A stretch of 64,000 nucleotides of DNA, from contig NZ_JACXAB010000010.1 in the NCBI RefSeq assembly GCF_014699075.1, positions 1 through 64,000 of the forward strand. The letters run 5' to 3'. The position numbers were made by a program, and so were the translations under genes. Under the pieces are notes generated by a model that saw only the letters and a program-made list of their open reading frames with translations, ran no database searches and was not told the origin of the DNA. This document shows, piece after piece, positions 29,516 through 37,176 of the stretch. How positions within the stretch are numbered: the first letter of the stretch is position 1; each line of letters starts with the position of its first letter. This DNA comes from Microvirga sp. (lineage in GTDB: Bacteria > Pseudomonadota > Alphaproteobacteria > Rhizobiales > Beijerinckiaceae).

Positions 29516-30364
29516 TTACCCAAGCCGCTGCAGGATGGCCCGCGCCATCACATCCGCGCTGCCGGGCGCGAATTCGAGATAGAGGTACGGATCGATCAGT
29601 TCCAGCTCCATCAGCATGAAGCCGGTGGAGCGAACGAGCCCGTCGACGCGCGCGTAAAGCGGCGTTTGCGGCAGGTGATCGATATAGGCCTGCGCTGTTT
29701 CGATGACGTCCCGGCTCACCGCGACGCGCTCGTAGGTGATGCCGTATTGCGGATTGGCCCGCCATTCGCCGGGCTTGAGCACGCGGCGGACCGCATGGGA
29801 GAACGCGCCGTCGATGAAGGTCATGGTGGTCTCGCCGAGCGCCCCGATATCGGCTTGAAATTCCTGTAGCAGAACTTCGCCGGTCATGCTCTCAAGCGAC
29901 CATCGGGCGCGCTCCGCATGATCCAGTTTCTGGATGCCATGTCCGTTCTGACTGGAGACTGGTTTGAGCACGGCGGTTCCCCAGTCCTCCGCCTCCATCC
30001 GCTGCGCGATCGTCTCACGGCTGGCGTCGGCTAAGTGGAAGGTCTTCGGCACGGCCAATCCCGCCGCGGCCAATTCCAGCAGATAGGTCTTGCGGAAATT
30101 CCAGCGCAGCAGCTCGGGCGGGTTGAGCAGTCTGGCGCCCCTGGCCTCCAGCGCATCGATCCAGGCGAGAAAGCGCCCGGGATTGTCGTAGTAATCCCAG
30201 CAGCATAGCGGCAGCACCGCGTCGGTCGCGACAAAGGTCTCCAGCGGCGTCGTCTTCCAGGGCAGATAGGCCGCGTCCAGGCCTTGCGCCTTCAGGGCGC
30301 TCACCAGGGCCTCGAGGTTCGGCGTCGGGTGCGGGTATTCGGAACAGGTGGCGATCAGGATCAT
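29516..30364 (-). CDS. ATP-grasp domain protein
   Basis: A 282-residue ATP-grasp-fold protein. N-terminal region: WDYYDNPGRFLAWIDALEAR and LLNPPELLRWNFRKTYLLEL. The grasp domain has AVLKPVSSQNGHGIQKL, the loop MTGEVLLQEFQADIG and a late metal-binding stretch MELELIDPYLYLEFAP. The N-terminal layout recalls the D-cycloserine ligase DcsG and related small-molecule ligases; the substrate is unknown. I start it at MILIATCSEY (30364), 4 bp after the L,D-transpeptidase stop, so the two are likely cotranscribed. Confidence 0.85.
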   Translation of the reverse strand: MILIATCSEYPHPTPNLEALVSALKAQGLDAAYLPWKTTPLETFVATDAVLPLCCWDYYDNPGRFLAWIDALEARGARLLNPPELLRWNFRKTYLLELAAAGLAVPKTFHLADASRETIAQRMEAEDWGTAVLKPVSSQNGHGIQKLDHAERARWSLESMTGEVLLQEFQADIGALGETTMTFIDGAFSHAVRRVLKPGEWRANPQYGITYERVAVSRDVIETAQAYIDHLPQTPLYARVDGLVRSTGFMLMELELIDPYLYLEFAPGSADVMARAILQRLG

Positions 30365-30368
30365 GCGG

Positions 30369-30902
30369 TCACCCCACGATCTCAATCTGCGTCTTCGGCC
30401 CGATCCGCTCCAGGAGCCGCCGGATCATGCGGCGGTCCACGGCCACGCAGCCTTCCGTGGGCAGGAAGCCCGGGCGGGCGAGGTGCAGGAAGATGGCGCT
30501 GCCGCGGCCCTTGATGATGGGGCCGCGGTTCCAGGCGATGTCGAGCACCACGTCGTAGAGGTGGTCGTCGCGCCACATCTTTTCGTTGCTCGTGGGGCAG
30601 GGCAGGGGAACGAGGCGGTTGTAGCGCCGGTCCCGCACGTCGTCGGACCAGCCGTCCCCGGGGCGAATGGCTCTCAAGGGCAGGCCGGTGCGGGGGCGCG
30701 GTCCGTGGTCGGCCCGGTAGAAGGCCTGCAGGATCTTGAACCGCCCGACCGGCGAGGCGCCGTCGCCCTCGCGCTTGGCCCGGGAGGTGCCGGAGCGTCC
30801 CAAGGCGCAGGGAATCACGAGGTTTCCCGCCCTGAGAGACCCGCGCCGATGGTCGAGCGGGGAGCGGAAAACACGGATAACATTGACGCGAGAGTGTTTC
30901 AT
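30369..30902 (-). CDS. L,D-transpeptidase (YkuD) family protein
   Basis: A 177-residue protein consisting mainly of a YkuD catalytic domain. The active-site block FLHLARPGFLPTEGCVAVDR has the conserved His and Cys (TEGC). YkuD enzymes cross-link peptidoglycan or attach proteins to it. There is no clear signal peptide from the ATG at 30902 (MKHSRVNVIRVFRSP), which is unusual for a periplasmic enzyme but seen in this short subgroup. Adjacent to the ATP-grasp gene. Confidence 0.85.
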   Translation of the reverse strand: MKHSRVNVIRVFRSPLDHRRGSLRAGNLVIPCALGRSGTSRAKREGDGASPVGRFKILQAFYRADHGPRPRTGLPLRAIRPGDGWSDDVRDRRYNRLVPLPCPTSNEKMWRDDHLYDVVLDIAWNRGPIIKGRGSAIFLHLARPGFLPTEGCVAVDRRMIRRLLERIGPKTQIEIVG

Positions 30903-30965
30903 CGGCAGTGGAAGGGCCTCGGACGCCCCTTGTTGTCAAGCTGGGAATGACTACTCTTATGCGTC

Positions 30966-31036
30966 GAGCATGATCCGCAGCTCAAGGCTCGCGCCGACGT
31001 TCACCCTCGGCGGCGGTAGTCGATCCGGATCATGAG
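30966..31036. repeat. Short palindromic element (family E)
   Basis: Arms CATGATCCG (30969-30977) and CGGATCATG (31026-31034) around a 48-bp core; the flanks CGAG/AGCGG continue the symmetry weakly. It lies upstream of the response-regulator gene. The GATCCGGATCATG motif is common in intergenic palindromes of Rhizobiales. Confidence 0.6.
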
Positions 31037-31136
31037 CGGCGACAAGGGGCGAACGAACCGGCTCGGGGCTTGAGGGTTCTTCGCTTTTGAAGGGCCGCTC
31101 CAGCCACCATGCAGTTCATCGTGTGAAGGGTTTCAG

Positions 31137-31823
31137 ATGTCGAATGCCAGCCGCCTCCTCGTCGTCGATGACGATCAGGATCTGCGCGACACCTTAGCCG
31201 AACAGCTCGGATTTCATGACGAGTTCCAGGTCACCATCGCGGAGACGGCCAATGGCGCCATCGAGGCCGTGAAGGGCGACCGGATCGATCTCGCCATCAT
31301 GGATGTGGGCCTGCCCGACATGGACGGCCGCGAGGCCGTCAAGGTCATGCGCCAGAACGGCTTCCGCAGCCCGATCATCATGCTCACCGCGCAAGGCTCG
31401 GAAACCGACACCGTGATGGGCCTGGAGGCGGGCGCCAACGACTATGTGGTGAAGCCCTTCAAGTTCGCCGTGCTGCTTGCCCGCATCCGCGCGCAGCTGC
31501 GCCAGTACGAGGCGAGCGAGGACGCGGTGTTCCAGATCGGGCCCTACATCTTCCGTCCCGGCTCCAAGATGCTCACCACCGAGAAGGGCTCCAAGCTCAA
31601 GCTGACGGAAAAGGAGACGGCGATCCTGCGCTATCTCTACCGGGCCGGCCAGGCCGTGGTCGGTCGCGACACCCTGCTCACCGAGGTGTGGGGCTACAAT
31701 TCCAACGTCACCACCCACACCCTGGAGACGCATATCTACCGTCTGCGCCAGAAGATCGAGACCGATCCGTCGAATGCCAGCATCCTGGTGACGGAGCCGG
31801 GCGGCTACAAGCTGATCCCTTAA
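31137..31823 (+). CDS. cenR: OmpR-family response regulator, CenR-like
   Basis: A 228-residue response regulator: receiver domain (LLVVDDDQDLRDTLAEQL; phospho-acceptor D56 in AIMDVGLPDMDGREA; VVKPFKFAVLLARIRAQL) and a C-terminal winged helix (LKLTEKETAILRYLYRAG, THTLETHIYRLRQKIE). Its sequence and the following cNMP-binding gene match what I recall of CenR (OtpR in Brucella), an essential or envelope-related regulator in alphaproteobacteria. No histidine kinase gene is adjacent, as is usual for CenR. The symbol rests on memory of the family, not a search. Confidence 0.8.
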   Translation: MSNASRLLVVDDDQDLRDTLAEQLGFHDEFQVTIAETANGAIEAVKGDRIDLAIMDVGLPDMDGREAVKVMRQNGFRSPIIMLTAQGSETDTVMGLEAGANDYVVKPFKFAVLLARIRAQLRQYEASEDAVFQIGPYIFRPGSKMLTTEKGSKLKLTEKETAILRYLYRAGQAVVGRDTLLTEVWGYNSNVTTHTLETHIYRLRQKIETDPSNASILVTEPGGYKLIP

Positions 31824-31832
31824 ACACGCATC

Positions 31833-32327
31833 ATGGCCCTCGACGACGACATCGCCACTTTGAGCCAGGCTCCGCTGTTCAACCTGCTGGAGAAGGATGC
31901 GCTGCGCCTCGTCGCTTTCGCGTCGGAGAACCGCACGTACCGGGAGGGCGACGTGCTGTTCAAGAAGGGCGACCGGTCCGACGGCGGCTATGTGGTGACC
32001 CGCGGGTCCATTGCGCTCGATGCCACCGACGACGGCTCGCCGGCCGCCTTCGTGGCCGGCACCGGCGCGCTGATCGGGCAGGCGGCCCTGTTCGCCCGCA
32101 TCGAGCGCCGCGCCACCGCCACGGCGCAGGAGCCCTCCGCCATCATCCGCGTGACCCCCAGCCTGATGCGCCGGGTGCTGGAGGAGTTCCCGGACGCCGC
32201 CGCGGCGATCCACGAGGCCATGGCCGAGGAGCTGACCCGCCTCACGGAAGGCCTGGAGCGCGTGCGCCAGCAGCTCATCGCCATCGACGGCGAGGACCGT
32301 CCGGACGTCCCGCAGGAGGACAAGTGA
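31833..32327 (+). CDS. Cyclic nucleotide-binding domain protein
   Basis: A 164-residue protein with a single cNMP-binding fold (FNLLEKDALRLVAFASENRT, LFKKGDRSDGGYVVTRGSIA, GALIGQAALFARIERRATAT) and a C-terminal helix, but no DNA-binding domain. It resembles the eukaryotic PKA regulatory-subunit-type annotation given to the gene after otpR in Brucella. The ligand-binding loop lacks an obvious RxA phosphate cassette beyond ERRATA, so real cAMP binding is uncertain. Nine bases after cenR, hence probably one operon. Confidence 0.85.
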   Translation: MALDDDIATLSQAPLFNLLEKDALRLVAFASENRTYREGDVLFKKGDRSDGGYVVTRGSIALDATDDGSPAAFVAGTGALIGQAALFARIERRATATAQEPSAIIRVTPSLMRRVLEEFPDAAAAIHEAMAEELTRLTEGLERVRQQLIAIDGEDRPDVPQEDK

Positions 32328-32343
32328 GGGGTTTAACCCTCAC
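32324..32343. terminator. Palindrome between convergent genes
   Basis: A perfect 7-bp stem, GTGAGGG/CCCTCAC, with a GTTTAA loop spans both stop codons of the convergent cNMP-binding and chemoreceptor genes. There is no U-tract, so termination is only a possibility. Confidence 0.4.
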
Positions 32344-34052
32344 GCTGCCTTGACGTCGGACAGGAAGACGTCGACCTCGCGGCTCAGATTCTCGGCGTAA
32401 CGGGCCAGCTCCTGCGCTGCGTCCAGCACCTGAACCGCCGCAACGCCGGTCTCGCCTGCACCGTGCTTCACGCTGTCGATGCTCTGCGTCACCTGACCGG
32501 TGCCACGGGCCGCTTCCTGGACGCTGCGCGAGATTTCGCCCGTCGTTGCGCCCTGCTCCTCCATGGCGGCGGCGATGCCGGTGGAGATGCTGGAGATCTG
32601 GTCGATCACGGTTTGGATGCCGTGGATGGCATCCACCGCCTCCTGCGTTGCGCCTTGGATCTGAGCGATCTGCGAGCCGATCTCCTCAGTGGCCTTGGCG
32701 GTCTGGGTGGCCAGGTTCTTCACCTCGGAGGCCACCACCGCGAAGCCCTTGCCGGCCTCGCCGGCGCGGGCGGCCTCGATGGTGGCGTTGAGCGCCAGCA
32801 GGTTGGTCTGGCTCGCGATGCTGTTGATGAGGGCAACGACCTCGCCGATCTTCTGCGCGCCGTCGGCGAGCGCCTGCACGATGCCGTTGGTGCGCTTGGC
32901 GCTCTCGACGGCCTCGAACGAGATCTGCGACGACTGGGTGACCTGCCGGGCAATCTCCCGGATCGAGATCGACATCTCCTCGGTGGCGGCTGCCACCGTC
33001 TGCACGCTGCCCGAGGTCTGCTCGGCTGCGGCCGCCACGCTGACGGATTGCTGGTTGGTGCGCTCGGCCGTGGCCGTCATGGTCTGGGCGGTGGCTTCCA
33101 TCTGCGATGCGGCGGTGGCGAGCCCCTGCGTCAGGGCCGACACGTTGGATTCGAATTGACGGGTCAGGCCGTCCAGCCTCAAAGCGCGCTGCATCTTGGC
33201 GTCGCTCTCGGCGGCCTGCTCGACGGCAAGCCGCTGACGCTCGACCGTGTTCTCGCGGAAGATCTCCACCGCGCGGGCCATCTCGCCGATCTCGTTCTTC
33301 CAGGCAAGGTAGGGCACCGTCACGGAGGTGTCACCATGGGCGAGGCCGTTCATGGTGCCGGCAAGCTTCGGGATCGGCCGGAACAGCATCCGGGCCGAGA
33401 GGATCGCCGCCAGCGTCAGCACGAGAACGGCGGCGAGCGACACCATGCCCATCTGCCACATGAGGCGGTTGGCCGAGGCTTCGAGCGCGGTGACCTGGAA
33501 CCCGCTGCCGAGCACGCCCAGAACCTGTCCGCTCTGGCCGAAGACGGGCAGGTTCACCAGGAGATAGTCACCCCCGAGGATCTTCGCCTGGCCCACATAG
33601 GTGCTGCCGGCCGACACGATGGGGAAGACCACGCCCTTGCGGTCCATGGCGGTGCCGACCGCGCGCGTCCCGTCGGGGTTGCGCATGTTGGTGGCCCGGC
33701 GGATGAAGTCTCCGCTCGTCTTGTCCTTCACGAACAGGGTCGCCGGCGCCTGCGTGGCCTCGGCGATGCGGTCGGCAAGCTCGTCGCTGTAGAACACGGC
33801 ATCGTCGTTCACCGTGATCCCGGTGATCGCCCCCGTGCTGTCCTTCTTGACGGTCAGGCTGCCGATGGAGCCGCGCAGGATGCCGACAAACGTCCGCACG
33901 TTGGATTGCAGCTGCGCCAGCGCCTTGCTCTGGACGTCAGAGCGGGTCTGAAGGGACACGACCGCAAAGAGGGCGGCGGCGGTCATCACGACGAAGGCCA
34001 CCATGGCGGCGGTCGTGAGGTGGGAAAGCTTCCGGTTGGCGAGGAACTGCAC
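32340..34052 (-). CDS. Methyl-accepting chemotaxis protein
   Basis: A 570-residue chemoreceptor. TM1 at about residues 13-33, a periplasmic Cache-type sensor domain (32-200; [38 protein letters not shown]), TM2 at about 201-222, HAMP to about 270, and a signalling domain with the conserved hairpin tip [20 protein letters not shown] followed by [19 protein letters not shown]. The ligand is unknown; no che genes are in the window. A near-CtrA site (TTAA-N7-TCAA) lies at 34101-34115 upstream. Confidence 0.94.
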   Translation of the reverse strand: MQFLANRKLSHLTTAAMVAFVVMTAAALFAVVSLQTRSDVQSKALAQLQSNVRTFVGILRGSIGSLTVKKDSTGAITGITVNDDAVFYSDELADRIAEATQAPATLFVKDKTSGDFIRRATNMRNPDGTRAVGTAMDRKGVVFPIVSAGSTYVGQAKILGGDYLLVNLPVFGQSGQVLGVLGSGFQVTALEASANRLMWQMGMVSLAAVLVLTLAAILSARMLFRPIPKLAGTMNGLAHGDTSVTVPYLAWKNEIGEMARAVEIFRENTVERQRLAVEQAAESDAKMQRALRLDGLTRQFESNVSALTQGLATAASQMEATAQTMTATAERTNQQSVSVAAAAEQTSGSVQTVAAATEEMSISIREIARQVTQSSQISFEAVESAKRTNGIVQALADGAQKIGEVVALINSIASQTNLLALNATIEAARAGEAGKGFAVVASEVKNLATQTAKATEEIGSQIAQIQGATQEAVDAIHGIQTVIDQISSISTGIAAAMEEQGATTGEISRSVQEAARGTGQVTQSIDSVKHGAGETGVAAVQVLDAAQELARYAENLSREVDVFLSDVKAA

Positions 34053-34167
34053 GGTTGTTGACCTTAGGGAACGTTGTGCAGCCTCTTTCGCAAACAGCGG
34101 TTAACAACCCGTCAAAGGCAATCGCACGCGAACTCCCGCGCGACCCCGAGTGCTGAAGCGCGAGATT

Positions 34168-35067
34168 CTAGGATTTCAGAATCTCTTCGATGAGCGAAAC
34201 AACCTGGGCGGCTTCCTCGAAGGTCGCCAGCCGGTTGGGGCGGCCGTCCAGAAGCAGGGCAAGCTCCGCGATCTGTCGGGCATCGGCCCGCTCAGGCGCG
34301 ATATCGCCGCTCTCATGGGTCAGGCGGTACCACTCGCTCATGACGGCCGAACTTCGTGAGCCCTTCACCTCGAAGCGGTTGAATTCGTTCTGGTCGCCGT
34401 CCACGGCGGCATCGATGGTCATGGAGGCTGACGCGAACTGCAGCACGGCACGGACCCGTGTTTCGGTACCCATGGGTCCGCGCTCGACCGTGCATTCCGC
34501 GAGGCGCCCCGGGCCGAACAGGCGCAGGGCCAGGAAGGCGAAGTGGGAGACCACCTCCCGGGTGAAGCCGCCCTGCTCCGGCCCGGCGAGCCACGAGGCG
34601 GCGCCCTGCTGCCACTCCCTGGGCCATTGCCGGAAGCGCAGGGTCAGATGGGCCGACAGGTTCTCGCCGAGAGCCCCGGTGTCGACCAGTTCCTTCAAGC
34701 GGACGGCCGCGGGGGCGCTTGCAAAGGGAAAGTTGACGGCGGCCGGGATGCCCGCCCGTGTGACTGCATCGACGCAGGCCCGGGCTGATTCCGGCGAGGC
34801 TGCGAGCGGTTTCTCGCAGAGAAGCGCCTTGCCACTGGCCGCCACGGTCCTGACGATCTCCTCATGGGTGAGCGGCGGCGTCGCCACGTACACGCAGCGA
34901 ACGGCCGGGTTGCCGACGAGCTCGGCGACGCTGCCGGCCATCGGGATCGCAGTCTCCGTAACGGCTGGATCGTAGGCTGCCACGATCGTGAAGGCAGGAT
35001 TCGCCCTGATGCTGTCCGCGAGGCGCCGGCCCATCGTGCCGAGGCCGACAATTCCAATGCCGTGCAT
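34168..35067 (-). CDS. Gfo/Idh/MocA-family oxidoreductase
   Basis: A 299-residue NAD(P)-dependent oxidoreductase. The Rossmann start GIGIVGLGTMGRRLADSIRA and the family motif LCEKPLAASPESAR (EKPxA) are clear; the C-terminal beta-sheet domain holds LSAHLTLRFRQWPREWQQGA. Substrates in this family are sugars, inositols or similar; not predictable here. The ATG at 35067 is preferred over a TTG two codons upstream. It is just downstream of xthA in the same direction. Confidence 0.85.
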   Translation of the reverse strand: MHGIGIVGLGTMGRRLADSIRANPAFTIVAAYDPAVTETAIPMAGSVAELVGNPAVRCVYVATPPLTHEEIVRTVAASGKALLCEKPLAASPESARACVDAVTRAGIPAAVNFPFASAPAAVRLKELVDTGALGENLSAHLTLRFRQWPREWQQGAASWLAGPEQGGFTREVVSHFAFLALRLFGPGRLAECTVERGPMGTETRVRAVLQFASASMTIDAAVDGDQNEFNRFEVKGSRSSAVMSEWYRLTHESGDIAPERADARQIAELALLLDGRPNRLATFEEAAQVVSLIEEILKS

Positions 35068-35106
35068 GATCAAATCCGCCGAGTGTGTGAGGGTTGGACG
35101 CGCGGC

Positions 35107-35922
35107 TTACAGCTCCAGCACCGCCGTCACGGGCGCGTGGTCGGAGGGGCGCTCCCAGCCGCGGGTGTCGCGGGTGACGTCCATGGTGCGCAAGGTATCC
35201 TTCAGGCCCTTCGACAGCCAGATGTGGTCGAGGCGCCGGCCCTTGTCGGCGGCGGCCCAGTCCGGCGAGCGGTAGCTCCACCAGGAATAGATTTTTTCCG
35301 GCTCGGGCCGCAGAACCCGCATGGCGTCGATCCACTCCGCCTCCTGGCGCAGGTCCTCGAACATCTCGGTCTCCACCGGCGTATGGCTCACCACGTCGAG
35401 CAACTGCTTGTGGCTCCACACGTCGTGCTCGAGGGGCGCCACATTGAGGTCGCCGACGAGGATCGCCGGGCCGGCGGCGGGCTTGGCCTTGCTGCCCCAT
35501 GCGCGCATCTCGGCGAGAAAATCGAGCTTGTGGCGGAATTTCTCGTTGATCTCGGGATCCGGGATGTCGCCGCCGGCCGGGACGTAGAAATTATGGATGG
35601 TCAGACCCGCCGCGGCCTTGGCCTCCCGGCTCAAGGTCACGGTGATGTGGCGGGCATCCTGGCGTCCGCACATCTCCATCAAGCTCGTCTCGGCAAAGGG
35701 ATAGCGGGACAGGATGGCGACGCCGTTATAGCCCTTCTGGCCCATATGGACCACGAACGGATAGCCGAAGGCCTGCAGGTCCTTCAGGGGCAGCTTGTCG
35801 TTCGGGCACTTGGTCTCCTGCAGGCACAGGATGTCGGGGCGGCGCTCCTTCAGGAAGCGGCCCACCTGATCGATGCGCAGGCGAACGGAATTGATGTTCC
35901 AGGTCGAGACGGTCAGTTGCAC
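35107..35922 (-). CDS. xthA: Exodeoxyribonuclease III
   Basis: A 271-residue AP endonuclease/exonuclease III for base-excision repair. Catalytic motifs: TWNINSVRLRIDQV, ILCLQETKCPNDKLP with the metal-binding Glu, FYVPAGGDIPD, LVGDLNVAPLEHDVW (Asp/Asn) and the C-terminal PSDHAPVTAVLEL (Asp/His). Length and motifs are complete. It probably shares a transcript with the downstream oxidoreductase gene (39-bp gap). Confidence 0.95.
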   Translation of the reverse strand: MQLTVSTWNINSVRLRIDQVGRFLKERRPDILCLQETKCPNDKLPLKDLQAFGYPFVVHMGQKGYNGVAILSRYPFAETSLMEMCGRQDARHITVTLSREAKAAAGLTIHNFYVPAGGDIPDPEINEKFRHKLDFLAEMRAWGSKAKPAAGPAILVGDLNVAPLEHDVWSHKQLLDVVSHTPVETEMFEDLRQEAEWIDAMRVLRPEPEKIYSWWSYRSPDWAAADKGRRLDHIWLSKGLKDTLRTMDVTRDTRGWERPSDHAPVTAVLEL

Positions 35923-36008
35923 GGATGAGGCCCCTCGGAAGACCCTTTTCGGCTACGACAGATTTTGTCTGGAGGGAAGGGCGGGCTTCAGGTCCGTTTT
36001 CACTCTGG

Positions 36009-36113
36009 CCTCATCCTGAGGAGCCGCGCAGCGGCGTCTCGAAGGATGATCCAGTGGTCCCTGGAGACGCCTCGTCCTTCGAGACGGACCTGACGGTCCT
36101 CCTCAGGATGAGG
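36009..36113. repeat. Intergenic palindromic repeat, family B
   Basis: Second copy of the family seen at 25218-25319: outer arms CCTCATCCTGAGGAG and CTCCTCAGGATGAGG, and middle arms CGTCTCGAAGGA/TCCTTCGAGACG. The inner core differs between the copies. Confidence 0.88.
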
Positions 36114-36149
36114 CTGTGGGGTGCTGCGGTCTCCACTTGGGTCTCCCGG

Positions 36150-37076
36150 CTACCGGTTATTCCCCGCGCCGATGACCGCCTCGTACTGGATCTTGAACAG
36201 ATCCTGGTCGATCCGGCGGCCCCGTTCGACCTTGTCGAGCACCACCATGGTCTGGAACCCTTGCGCGTCGATGATGCGCCACTGGTTCAGGCTCTCCACC
36301 TGGGGGTCGAAAAAGAGCGTGATCCGGGAGGTGCCGCCGAGCGTCGAGGAATCCTCCAGGTTGATCCGCACCGCATTGCCGTCGTTGGTGATGCCGGTGA
36401 TCTTGATGTCCTGGCCGAGATTGACCCGTTCGCGCAGGAGGAATTTCAGCGGCGTCTGCGAGATGGAATAGAGATCCTGCGTGGCGAGCTTGCGGTCGCG
36501 CACGGCCACCGAGCGGCCGTCGGCCACCACCTGGAGGGTGGCCGGGGGATCGTATTCGAACCGCACCTTGCCGGGCCGCTGGAGATAGAGCGTGCCACCC
36601 TGCCGGCGCCCGTCGCCGCCCACTTGCGTGAAGTCCGCCACCATGGTGTTGAGGTTCGTGAAGAAGGCATTGGCCCGCTCCACCACCACGCTGTTGGGCA
36701 GCGGCTGGTTGAGGGCCACCGGAACGGCCGAAGCAGTGACGATGGGCTTCGGGGTAATGATGATTGGTTCAGGGTTAGCCTCGGGCTCATCCATGACCGG
36801 GCGGCTCGGCGGCAGGGGCGCCGTCGCGGCGAGCATCTGCTGCGCGTTGGCGGGCCTGGGAATCACCGGCCGGACCGGCTGAGCCGCATGTTGCGCGGAT
36901 CCCGCATGATGGAAAGAGGCGGTCGGCAGGGGCGCGGCCGTGCGGCTGAAGCCGTGGACGGCGGGCCGCGCGGGCGGGAGGATCATCTCGATCGGCAGCG
37001 TCTGCCCCATGGCCGGCAGGATGCCCGCACCAGCGGACAAGGCCGTCACCAAAGCAACAAAGGGGAGGGGACGCAT
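36150..37076 (-). CDS. LolA-like outer-membrane lipoprotein carrier
   Basis: A 308-residue protein with an N-terminal signal peptide (MRPLPFVALVTALSAGAG, cleavage near AMGQ). A low-complexity proline/alanine linker runs to about residue 120, and a LolA-like domain covers the C-terminal 185 residues (ANAFFTNLNTMVADFTQVGG, GGTLYLQRPGKVRFEYDPPA, DLYSISQTPLKFLLRERVNL). LolA ferries lipoproteins across the periplasm. The linker makes it longer than the usual 200-residue LolA, a form seen in Rhizobiales. It is downstream of ftsK, as lolA is in many proteobacteria. Confidence 0.88.
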   Translation of the reverse strand: MRPLPFVALVTALSAGAGILPAMGQTLPIEMILPPARPAVHGFSRTAAPLPTASFHHAGSAQHAAQPVRPVIPRPANAQQMLAATAPLPPSRPVMDEPEANPEPIIITPKPIVTASAVPVALNQPLPNSVVVERANAFFTNLNTMVADFTQVGGDGRRQGGTLYLQRPGKVRFEYDPPATLQVVADGRSVAVRDRKLATQDLYSISQTPLKFLLRERVNLGQDIKITGITNDGNAVRINLEDSSTLGGTSRITLFFDPQVESLNQWRIIDAQGFQTMVVLDKVERGRRIDQDLFKIQYEAVIGAGNNR

Positions 37077-37176
37077 CCGAAGAATCTCCTGACCGAAACC
37101 ATCATGACGGTTGCCGGGCCATTGCATAGGGCTCAACAATGACGCAGGGCCGCGGCCAAGGTTCCGGTCAGGGGCT

